A stretch of DNA of 64,000 nucleotides from Salisapilia sapeloensis (Eukaryota > Oomycota > Peronosporomycetes > Peronosporales > Salisapiliaceae), in NCBI GenBank assembly GCA_023334545.1, contig JAADVB010000037.1, forward strand, positions 1 through 64,000. Reading direction: 5' to 3'. Of this stretch, positions 19,150 through 28,592 are shown piece after piece. Under the pieces are notes generated by a model. It worked only from the letters and a program-made list of their open reading frames with translations, had not been told where the DNA came from and did no database searches. The translations under genes and the position numbers were made by a program. Every line of letters starts with the position of its first letter. The first letter of the stretch is position 1.

Positions 19150-20001
19150 CTACTTCAGCAGCACATCGGCGTGGTGGTGAATGTGATCCTCGATCAATGT
19201 AGCGATCGTATAATAACTGTGGTCATATCCTTCTTGCATACGCAGCTTGAGTGGCTGCTTGACGGACTCACATGCAGCTTCGAACGCTTCCGGAAGCAAC
19301 TGCTTTTGCTGTAAAAAGTTATCGTCTGATCCTTGGTCGATCAAGATCGTCGATGCCAACGGACCGGACGACCGGATCAACTCTGTCGCGTCATACTGCT
19401 TCCACGTCTCTTGCTCCGTACCCAGGTAACCCGTGAATGCTTTCACACCCCACGGACATTGCATTGGATGGGTAATCGGGGCGAACGCAGAAATCGACTT
19501 GTACAAATTCGGATTGCGAATGCCCAGAACCAAGGCACCATGACCGCCCATGGAATGACCCATGATCGACTGCTTGTCTTCCAAGACAGGGAAGTTGGCA
19601 TTAACGAGCGAACGCAATTCCTTGGTCACGTACGAGTACATGCGATAATTCTGCTTCCACTTTGGTTCGGTGGCATCCAGGTAAAAGCCGGCGCCAGAGC
19701 CAAAGTCGTAGCTTTCGTCCTCTCCTTCAATATTCAGGTTACGAGGAGACGTATCAGACGTGACGATGGCAACACCACGCTCGGCAGCAGCTCGTACTGC
19801 CGTCGGAGCCTTCACGAAAAGCAGGTCGTCGGCGCACGTGAGGCCAGCAAGGTAGTAAATGACCGGCACCTTGTTGCTCTCACTCGCGTTTGGAGGCAAG
19901 TAGATGCTAAAGGTCATCTTGCACTTGGTCTCGGTACTCTCATGCGAATACTGACGGACACTTCCGCCAAAAGACTTTTTAGAAGAGATTAATTCGGCCA
20001 T
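19150..20001 (-). CDS. S-formylglutathione hydrolase (esterase D)
   Basis: The protein has 283 residues from ATG 20001, the usual length for this enzyme. It hydrolyses S-formylglutathione to formate and glutathione in the cytosolic formaldehyde detoxification pathway. Motifs: SSKKSFGGSVRQYSHES and MTFSIYLPP at the N terminus, the oxyanion stretch YYLAGLTCADD, the nucleophile elbow GHSMGGHGAL, Asp in DQGSDDNFL and His in GYDHSYYTI, in the order Ser-Asp-His expected of an alpha/beta hydrolase. The frame stays open a few codons upstream of the ATG and a TTTCAG site lies just ahead, so an extra 5' exon cannot be excluded. Confidence 0.93.
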   Translation of the reverse strand: MAELISSKKSFGGSVRQYSHESTETKCKMTFSIYLPPNASESNKVPVIYYLAGLTCADDLLFVKAPTAVRAAAERGVAIVTSDTSPRNLNIEGEDESYDFGSGAGFYLDATEPKWKQNYRMYSYVTKELRSLVNANFPVLEDKQSIMGHSMGGHGALVLGIRNPNLYKSISAFAPITHPMQCPWGVKAFTGYLGTEQETWKQYDATELIRSSGPLASTILIDQGSDDNFLQQKQLLPEAFEAACESVKQPLKLRMQEGYDHSYYTIATLIEDHIHHHADVLLK

Positions 20002-21403
20002 CTTCTCGATCTTCTCCAATCGTGTTCTGAAATGGATCGTTCGTTAGAAGTCGACTCGTGTATCTGGATTGGCTAGATTAGACGACATAATTTAAATAAG
20101 ACTTGATTTGATTTGTGTACGTACAGAAACGTTTCGACGTGTTTAGTGGATAAATCGTGCAAGATTGGAAAAGTATCTTGGGCAGATGTGAATATGGGGA
20201 GCCAGGAAGTGGACAGATGATTGTATGCATTGCATTTCGTATGTAGCGTAGCGGATACTTGCTTGAAAGAGAACGGTGATGGGTGTGAATAGTGTATCCG
20301 GACTGGTTGAAACGACGCTTGGGATGGAGTATCGAATGGTCGAAACGCGGAGAGACCTTTGCAACATGCCTTCCTATCCATCCGACTTGCAACCTTTGTG
20401 TATGTGAATTTACGCTTTGTATCATATAGCTCGAGCGTGAGAGTACACTGCATTCACGTTGTATAGTTCCTTCTGTAAACATGAATAATACGCATGGAGA
20501 GCATACTGATTAACGTGAACACTTTGCACGTAAAGGCTCCTTCGCTACTTTTCCAGGCGTTGCTTTGCATGCACAACTGGTATAATCTTGCATACGAGGC
20601 AGCAACAATACTAGGACTCGCATATCGAGGTTTAGACCAAGTACCTTGTATTCCATGGACACTTCTAACCGATAGTCTTCCGCATGGCTTCCAGGTGTCT
20701 ATAAACCATATCAGACTATGTATCCTTACTTGGTCCAAGCTGTACTGGTACTCGTATATGCAATAATCGAGAGAAATCGGCTTTATCAAGGTAAGTGATT
20801 ATGGTACTATGCTCATACATCTCTTCCTCATGCACAACCACTGAAATCGCTGTAGCCTCCAAAGTCAACAAAACGAAATCTCGTACAGCTTTAATCAACT
20901 CTATCCTGCTCGCAGGACCGACGATTGCCATCACAGCTTACCAACTTGTTGCTCAACAGCCAATGTGTGTTCCATTCACTCACTAAAATATCTTGACTGA
21001 CTTAACGTCCAACGCTCCGTGAATGTAGACCTAGTGGAAGTCTAGCCGTGAACGTCGTCGCCATCATCGCTACTAGCAGCGAAATCCTGCTCTCCACTCT
21101 ATCCTTTTTATTTTTTTTAAAGCAGGAGAAAATTATTCTAGACAAAGCATCCTAATCCATACATCAACACGATACTTCCTCTCCAGCACCACTTTGCTTG
21201 CGGTAACTCATGTCGGCCTGTATCGTGGCAACTTAGATGCGCAATATATCGCTCCATAAGTACCCATACAAACACTATATCGAAACCAAATGAAAATGTC
21301 CGCACTTTGCCAAGCCATTCGCCGTCAACCGCCGCAGCCGACACACTTATCATTCCCCGAGTACCTCGGTGATACCACCCCCACCTCTCAAAGCACACTA
21401 GCC
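20002..21403. other. 1.4-kb region without a supported gene
   Basis: This is the longest gene-free stretch of the window. It is AT-richer than its flanks and contains only short overlapping frames on both strands (up to 134 codons) with unusual composition and no domains. It holds the upstream regions of the esterase gene and of the purine gene. No repeat, tRNA or transposon end was seen. Confidence 0.5.
21350..21356 (+). promoter_or_regulatory. Oomycete-type initiator (TCATTCC)
   Basis: TCATTCC fits the oomycete initiator consensus [T/C]CA[T/C]T[T/C][T/C] and lies 48 bp before ATG 21404. It supports that ATG over the in-frame ATG at 21290, which would be upstream of transcription start. Confidence 0.4.
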
Positions 21404-24400
21404 ATGGCTGGATCTGGACTCGCAGTGCTCTGCACTAGCAGCGCCGATAGCATCGACCGGCTCGTCGCCTCGGCGCAGAAGCTGCAGTCCCAAGGCCTGC
21501 GCATAGCTGCACTGTGCTCACCAGCCTTGCAGCAAGCGCTCGTAGCCGCAAAAGTGCCGCACGTCACGATCGCTTCCCCGCAAGACGTCCAGCAATTGAT
21601 GGCCGACCGCGTGGAAGCTGTCGTGGCTGCACCGCCTCGTCTCGAGAGTGATGCACCTGTTAAGCGCCGTCAACGGGAACTGCACGACTGGATGAATGGC
21701 GCCTTCCCTTTCGTCCGCACGGCTGCATGGAACTACGCCCAGATCGCCGTTACCTTGAACGACGACGACACTAGCAAGCTTGTGGATCGTGTCTCGAACG
21801 AAGGCCGATTGTCGCTGTCTGTGCAGGAGCGCCGTCAACTGTCTGAAAAAGCATTTGACTACTTTTCCAAGCTCGACGCAACGATTGCGGCTACCCTTCG
21901 CTCTGAAAACCGTATGACTACCTATATCTATCTTATGATGAACTTGTATCGATTCATATTGATACTATAGAAAGTCTACATGACGTCCTCGTCGTTGGCA
22001 ATGGCGGTCGTGAGCACGCTATCGTGTGGAAACTAGCGCAGTCGCCGTCCGTCCGCCAGATCTACGTCGCTCCTGGCAACGCTGGCACTTGCAGCGATAA
22101 GGATCCTCGCATTGCTGATACCATCATCTCGAACGTCGATATCAAAGACTACGATGCGTTGGTCGAGTTCGCCGTCTCCAAGGAAGTCTCTCTCTGCGTC
22201 GTCGGTCCAGAAGCGCCTCTCATCGACGGTCTAGCAGACAAGATGATCGCTGCTGGCATCAAGACGTTCGGTCCGTCCGAGCAAGCGGCTGTCCTCGAAG
22301 CGTCGAAAGCCTTTTCGAAAGACTTTATGCACCGGAACGAGATCCCGACGGCTGCGTATGCCAACTTTACGGAGTATGAGAAAGCCAAGGCGTACGTGGA
22401 GTCCGTGGACCATGATATTGTCGTGAAAGCGTCTGGGATTGCTGCTGGAAAAGGAGTGCTTCTCCCAGAAACCAAGGAAGAGACGCTGCAGGCACTCAAG
22501 GACGTGATGCTGGACAAGGCGTTCGGGTCAGCAGGAGACGAAGTGGTCTTGGAAGAACGCATGACTGGAGAGGAAGTGTCTCTGCTAGCCTTTAGCGACG
22601 GCACCAACGTCGTGACTATGCCTGGTGTCCAGGACCACAAGCGTGCAATGGATGCGGATCGTGGAGAGAACACGGGTGGTATGGGCGCCTACACGCCTGC
22701 GCCATGCTTAACTCCATCCCTAGAAAAGGAGTGCATTCGTATCGTCGAGCATGTGATTGCTGCCATGAAGGAGGAAGGTCGTCCGTACGTGGGCGTCTTG
22801 TATCCTGGCTTTATGCTTACGCCGCAAGGTCCCAAGGTCCTCGAGTTTAACTGCCGCTTCGGTGATCCAGAGACGCAGGTGCTCTTGCCGATGCTATCGA
22901 GCGACCTGTTTGAAGTCATGATGTCTTGTGTGCAAGGCAAGCTGGACGCGTCTATCGTCCACTGGAAAAAGGGTGCAGCCGTCACTGTCGTCATGGCGAG
23001 TCAAGGGTATCCGGACAGCTACCCCAAGGGTCGCACCATCTCCGGTTTGGACCAAGCCAATGACGTCGAGAACGTCCACGTCTTCCACGCTGGCACCACT
23101 TCTAACGATAGCAACGTTGTTACGTCTGGCGGTCGAGTACTCGCCGTCACCGCCTTGGACTCTACCTTAGAAGCGGCTGTCAAGCGTGCGTACGTCGGCG
23201 TGAAAGAGATCCACTTTGACGGCATGCAGTATCGATCGGACATTGCGCTAAAGGGACTGCTGCGTAGTGCCAAGAAACTCAAGATCGGTGTGCTCGGATC
23301 GACGCGTGGAAGTAGTCTCCAGCCTGTGCTTGACGCTATCAAAGCCAAGGGACTAGACGCCAGTATTGAAGTCGTCATCAGCAACAAGGAGAGCGCTGGT
23401 ATCCTCGCTCGTGCGAGAGAGCACGACTTGGAGAACCACGCTATCTCCTCTAAAGGTCTCTCCAGAGCAGACTTTGATGCCAAAGTCTCTGACGTCTTGC
23501 GTAGTAAGAACGTCGATCTTGTGCTGCTCGTAGGCTACATGCGTATTCTCTCGAGTGACTTTTGCAGTGAATGGGCTGGCCAAGTACTCAATGTCCATCC
23601 ATCGTTGCTTCCAGAGTTTGCTGGTGGTATGGACTTGGATGTGCACAAGCAAGTACTCGAGGCGAAGAAGACCGAGAGTGGATGTACCATCCACTTTGTG
23701 ACGGAAGAAGTGGACTCTGGTCCGATTGCTGTCCAGTTCAAGTGTCCTGTCGTGCAGGAGGACACGCCAGAGTCGCTAAAGGAACGAGTCCAGGCGTTGG
23801 AAGGACAAGCGTTCATCCATGCTATTCGATTGTTCCAGTCCAACCTCTTGACGGACGTTGGACAGACGAAGGGTATCACGTACGCGGATGCCGGTGTCAG
23901 CATCGACGCTGGCAACGAGCTTGTGAACCGCATTAAGCCCTACTGTAAAGCCACCGTCCGCACTGGCTGTGACGCCGACCTTGGTGGCTTTGGTGGCGTC
24001 TTTGACCTCCAAGCTGCTGGATACGACAAGGACACGGCTCTTGTAGCATGCACGGATGGCGTCGGTACTAAGCTACTGGTGGCCCAGCTCAGTGGAAAGC
24101 ACGACACGGTTGGCATCGATCTCGTTGCCATGTGCGTAAACGACTTGGTGGTCCAAGGCGCCGAACCTCTCTTCTTCCTCGACTACTATGCATGTGGCAA
24201 ATTGAGTGTGGAGGAAGCTGCGGATGTGGTCAAGGGAATCGCTAACGGATGTGAGCAGAGTCGATGCGGTTTGATCGGAGGTGAGACGGCCGAGATGCCG
24301 TCCATGTACGACGACGGAGACTATGACTTGGCTGGCTTCTGCGTTGGAGCCGTTCGAAAGCAGAACATCTTGCCCAAGAAAGTCATGGTCGGGTACACGG

Positions 24401-24918
24401 TGCTCGGTCTCGCGTCGTCTGGCGTCCACTCGAACGGATACTCGCTCGTGCGGAAGCTTGTGGACATGGCTGGTCTCCAGTATAAGGACGCGTGTCCGTT
24501 TGAACAAGGCAAGACGCTCGGCGAAAGCTTGTTGACACCAACGAAGATCTACGTGAAGCAGTTGATGCCTGCCATCCATGAAGGCTTGATCTCGGCCTTG
24601 GCGCATATCACTGGCGGTGGACTCTTGGAGAACATCCCGCGCGTCTTGACGGATGACTTGGCTGTTGAGTTGGAATGCAACTCGTGGACGATGCCGCCTG
24701 TGTTCCAGTGGATGAAGTCGGTGGGCAAGCTGGACGATACGGAAATCGCTCGGACTTTCAACTGTGGTATCGGCATGGTGCTGATGCTCCCGACGGAGAA
24801 TGTCGATGCAGCGATTGCTAGTATTGAAAAGAGCGGAGAGAAGGTGTTCCGAATGGGTCACGTGGTGGAACGAGGTCCAGACGGCGAGCAAGTGATCCTG
24901 CAAGGTCGACTCCAGTAG
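21404..24918 (+). CDS. Multifunctional purine enzyme: PurH-like, GARS, GART, AIRS
   Basis: Exons are 21404-21911 and 21971-24918; the 59-nt GTATG...TATAG intron restores ENQ|SLHDVLVVGNGGREHA. Total 1151 residues. Residues about 1-170 resemble the MGS/IMP cyclohydrolase part of PurH (VRTAAWNYAQIAVTLND, RRQLSEKAFDYFSKLDATIA) but lack the KTLHPK signature. Residues about 174-600 are glycinamide ribonucleotide synthetase (GNGGREHA, KASGIAAGKGV, NTGGMGAYTPAP, EFNCRFGDPETQ). About 605-805 are GAR transformylase (VLNVHPSLLPEF, EEVDSGPIAVQF with the catalytic Asn, His and Asp). About 806-1151 are AIR synthetase (DGVGTKLLVA, GGETAEMPSMY, HITGGGL). It would carry out steps 2, 3 and 5 of purine synthesis in the cytosol. 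The domain order differs from the animal GARS-AIRS-GART. Confidence 0.93.
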
Positions 24919-25296
24919 ATGTAGGAGGTAGCATGGCGTAAACCTCTTCACAGTATACCCATCAGCTGCCCCATTCTCTACCAGTCAGCTGGATCAAGCC
25001 AGCTATCCATTTTCCAAGCACTAGTCGTCGCAATTGACTTCATCTCTTTTCTTTCCTTCGTCACGCGCTTTCTTTCTTCTGTCAGATACGTTCCGATGGG
25101 ACTCGGATCATTAGATCTCTCGTCCGACGCGATCTTTTGTTTCTCAGATACGTCGTGACGACTTACTGCCACTCACGTGGGAGGAGATGGATTATCTGCC
25201 AATGAGAGCGTTTGCAACCAAACCAAATTTTACCGCAGTCACAATCGAAAACCTCATAAAACGCACAACTCATCGACCAAAGTACTGCTAGCAAGA
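24919..25296. other. Short intergenic region and leader
   Basis: The 378 bp between the purine gene and the next ATG on the same strand contain no supported gene. The frame of the following gene stays open upstream to 25177 but without an ATG. Confidence 0.5.
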
Positions 25297-26256
25297 ATGA
25301 ACAAGACACAGCCGGAGGAACGAGAGGTTTTGACTGAAATCGATGCAGTCGTGTCGGAAAACCCCGAGTTTGGACAAAAGCGTGTCGCGAATGCCCTCAA
25401 GGAGCGCAATCCGAACTGGACGTTGAGTGAAAAACGGGTCATCAAACTCTTGAAAAAGTATCGCGGATCCGACGACAAGAGCTCCAGCCAGTCGGGTAGC
25501 TCGAACGGAAACAGTCCCTGGACGCTGGACCCTCACACCGGCAATGAGCCTGCTTCCAACGGAAACGGACATCGGGTCACAGAGACCATTAAAGAAGTAG
25601 TCAAAGCGCCAGTGCAGGCCGTGACGAAGAAGCAGGACGAACCTGTCAAGGAACCCGAGGACAACTCGCCCAAGGCCTCGGAGACGACTGCTAGCGACGT
25701 GCGATCCAGCCAGAAGTCGAATGACGCGCGCAAGAGCGAAGAGCGAGTGTCGGAAAAGAGTGAAGGGGGGAAGTCGAGCAAGATGTCTGCTATCAAGCAC
25801 AAGGTGATGGACAAGGCTGATGAAGTCAAGGAGCGCATTTCCGGCCTCCACTCGGAAGAGCCCAAGCCAGAGTCCCCGAAAAAAGAGGCGGAACAACCAA
25901 AGTCACCTGTGAAGCAGACCGAGCAACCACAGGAACCTGTCAAGCAGTCGCCGAAAAAGGAGCAAGTACAGCCCAAGGAGTCTCCTAAGAAAGAAGAGGT
26001 ACAACCCAAGGAATCACCGAAGAAGGCACCTGAGCAACCAAAGGAAGAGCCCAAGGAGGAAGAACCCAAGAAGGAGGAGCCCAAGGACGAAGACATGGAC
26101 TATGTCAAGGTGGAAGGCAAGAACGGCGAGAGTGCTTCGATGCAAGGATACGAAAAGGCTAGTGTCACGCCGAAGAACCAGGAGCGACCGCAATCTAATA
26201 CGGCCTTGGACCGCGATGCTGAGAACGGAGCAACATGCGCATGCATCGTCATGTAA
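25297..26256 (+). CDS. Lys/Glu/Pro-rich protein with CaaX box
   Basis: The protein has 319 residues from ATG 25297. Residues about 8-55 form a compact helical module with FGQKRVANALKERNPNW and LSEKRVIKLLKKY; it reads as a small helix bundle, family unknown. The rest is disordered: Ser/Asn-rich, then from about residue 185 an amphipathic Lys/Asp segment and Pro-Lys-Glu repeats (PKESPKKEEVQ, EEPKKEEPKDE). The final residues are CACIVM: Cys-Ile-Val-Met is a CaaX box of the farnesyl type (X = Met), with another Cys two positions upstream that could be palmitoylated. I infer a membrane-anchored scaffold or signalling protein. No intron is needed. Confidence 0.75.
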   Translation: MNKTQPEEREVLTEIDAVVSENPEFGQKRVANALKERNPNWTLSEKRVIKLLKKYRGSDDKSSSQSGSSNGNSPWTLDPHTGNEPASNGNGHRVTETIKEVVKAPVQAVTKKQDEPVKEPEDNSPKASETTASDVRSSQKSNDARKSEERVSEKSEGGKSSKMSAIKHKVMDKADEVKERISGLHSEEPKPESPKKEAEQPKSPVKQTEQPQEPVKQSPKKEQVQPKESPKKEEVQPKESPKKAPEQPKEEPKEEEPKKEEPKDEDMDYVKVEGKNGESASMQGYEKASVTPKNQERPQSNTALDRDAENGATCACIVM

Positions 26257-26355
26257 TTTGCTTCCTTGGTGTCCCATGAGATGGCAGTGGATTGCATTTA
26301 ACAAAAAACAGGAGATATGGATTTTCAATCTGTCGTTTATACGTTCGATGATGTC

Positions 26356-27597
26356 TCAAGCAAGCAAGATGGAGTGCTTCTCGCCACAACGGACCTTGTG
26401 ACAGGACACTGTTAAGAGATCTGATGATGACGATAGCATGCGTCGCGTCTGATGCGGATAGCCCCACCAGTGGACGTCTCCATTTCGAGTTAGAACAACC
26501 GTGTGTCGAGCCCCACAGGCTACATCTATAGCTTCATGCTCTGGCGCATGAAAGTAGTCATGCGGGAGTTCGACGACTCGAGGTAAAGGTTGGCTGTCGA
26601 CATCCGTGTGACCCTACACCAAATCATGTTAGTCGTGTCAATCGTTTTGTTCAGATAGAGCGCGTACGAGTTGACAATCTCGATTCCATCCAAAAGTGTA
26701 TACATCTCCCGTAGTAGTAACGACAGCTGTGTGCCAATTGCCGCAATCGACCATTGTAACGGCGCCAAGAGACGTGTTGGTCATGTGGATGCCTTCTAAT
26801 GCATCCACTATACGCGGTTGATACTCGTCTTGTGTCGAGTTATGGCCTAATTGGTGGTAAAGTCCCCACCCGAAAGTGTACAGGTGCTTGTCGTAGGAGA
26901 TTAAAGCGCTATGGCCAAAGCCTGCCGCGACCATAGTAGCTGCTGGGGTAGTGGTAAGGACAGCAGGCACATGATGATCAGACTCAGACTGCAACGAGCG
27001 AAAGCCTAATTGGCCATACTCGTTACTACCCCAGCTCCATGTTCTACTTTCTGCGTCTATTGCCAAAGAATGTTTTGCTCCAGCTGCCATGGTTTTTATC
27101 GTGACGGGAGTAGTGCTGTCGAATGTAATCATTGTTGGCGTCGAAATTGTTCTATTTATGCCCGAGTCATGACCTGTCTGGCCGTTGCTATTCCATCCCC
27201 AAGAGTACAGGCTACCATTGGATGTCAATGACAATACATGGTGGCTGCCGCACGCTACTTGGGTGCATGTCTGTGGTATACTGAGCTGTATTGGCAATGC
27301 ATGCACTACCATATACATATCAAAGTCATCTTTCGATGGCATTTGTTGTTTGTCTTGTGTTCCTAGCTCAGCGTAGTAGCTGATACCCCACCCAAAAACA
27401 CTTCCATCGATACAAATTCCGATCGTGAACGTCTCACCGCCATCTACACTAACATATCGTTGCTCTGTATCGACATAGCATTCTCCATACAGCCCATACT
27501 TGTCTACTGCATTAGCAGCCTGAGTGTTGTCGAACGTAACAGAGTTCACGCAAAGACAACGCCCTGTATTCGTGCTACTTAGTAGCTTGTCATGCAT
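26356..27597 (-). CDS. RCC1-repeat beta-propeller protein
   Basis: Exons are 26668-27597 and 26356-26613, joined over a 54-nt intron to give GWNRDCQL|GHTDVD, 395 residues. RCC1 repeats are clear: VFGWGISYYAELGTQ, LYSWGWNSNGQTGHD, TWSWGSNEYGQLGF, LYTFGWGLYHQLGHN, VYTFGWNRDCQLGH and a final VHWWGYPH, each preceded by an ACGxxH-type strand (VACGSHHVLSL, VDCGNWHTAVV, VACGARHTVVL). Such propellers serve as Ran exchange factors or as protein-interaction platforms; this one lacks evidence for Ran specificity and resembles RCCD1-like proteins. The start is uncertain: the frame is open upstream of ATG 27597 to a TTTAG site. It is divergent from the PITH gene, with 100 bp between. Confidence 0.85.
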
Positions 27598-27697
27598 TTC
27601 GCACTTTGTGTCCGCTGGATATGTCAGTCTTGGTATAATAAACGCAGTTGTTCTAAATTAGTTGACTATCATTTTGGACCTGACACAAATATCGAAA

Positions 27698-28565
27698 ATG
27701 TCCCACTGCCACGACCAGCACGCTTCCCATGGAGGTGGCCACAACCATGACCACAGCCATGATCACACGCATGAAATAGAAGATCCGAATGGCGAGTCTC
27801 TGTACCCATACGTCGATACGAGCAAATTGCGTGCTCTAAATGCCGAGGAACCAAGCCAAGTTTCGCATCCGTTCAAGCCGTATGATGATCGTCTAAATCA
27901 CGATCGCTACCTAAGCTCCAACGACGACGATCCAGAGCTCATCCTGCACATTCCGTACAAATTTTTCTATAAAACATTAAACCATATCTAACTCGTGTAA
28001 TTGTAGATTCACAGAAGCTGTGAACATCAAATCGATCTGTGTGTCTGGAGGCGAAGATGGATTGCATCCAAAGGAAATCAAGATGTACGTAGGAATATAC
28101 TCATTCATTCCCTATCAACTTGTTAATCTGCATCCATAGGTTCTGTAATCGAGAAGACATTGACTTTTCCAATGCAGGAGAACTGCCTTCCCAACATACT
28201 CTGCAGCTTGTCGAGGACTACACTGCTGAAGTCGAATACCCACTGCCGTATGCTCTTCTTCCCCTCTTGTATCACTCGTATCTGACGACTTATATGCAGC
28301 GTCCGAAAGTTCCAAGGCGTCAGCAGCCTGACACTGTTTGTCGAAGACAACTACGGTGGCGACGTCTCCAAGATCTACTACATTGGCCTCAAAGGAGAGA
28401 GCAAAAAGGTACGTCGGTAGGAAACATTTAGCCCGACAGCCTATTCACACGTTGTGCATTCGATAGTGGCGTCATGGCGTTGTCGAAGCTGTGTATGAGA
28501 GCAGACCGCAGGCGTCTGACCACAAGGTCAAAGGAGATCTACAGGGCTCAACGCGCCTCGCATAA
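27698..28565 (+). CDS. PITHD1: PITH-domain protein
   Basis: Five exons (27698-27954, 28007-28084, 28140-28247, 28300-28408, 28467-28565) with 52-58-nt introns give 216 residues; human PITHD1 has 211. The His-rich N terminus (SHCHDQHASHGGGHNHDH) is a PITHD1 hallmark. The PITH domain follows: ESLYPYVDTSKLRALN, HIPFTEAVNIKSICVSGGED, FCNREDIDFSNAGE, FQGVSSLTLFVEDNYGGD and KIYYIGLKGESKKW. PITH domains were named from the proteasome-interacting thioredoxin TXNL1, and PITHD1 is linked to the 26S proteasome. Every intron is GT-AG and restores the family sequence exactly. Confidence 0.92.
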
Positions 28566-28592
28566 GTTTCCGAGATTAAATCAATCTATCTC

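Noticed and set aside
20073-20482. Two overlapping minus-strand frames of 126 and 134 codons
   Set aside because: They overlap each other in different frames, have odd composition and show no domain or splice support.
21290-21403. Upstream ATG at 21290 for the purine enzyme
   Set aside because: It lies before the likely initiator at 21350 and adds a Pro-rich stretch unlike any purine enzyme; ATG 21404 is preferred.
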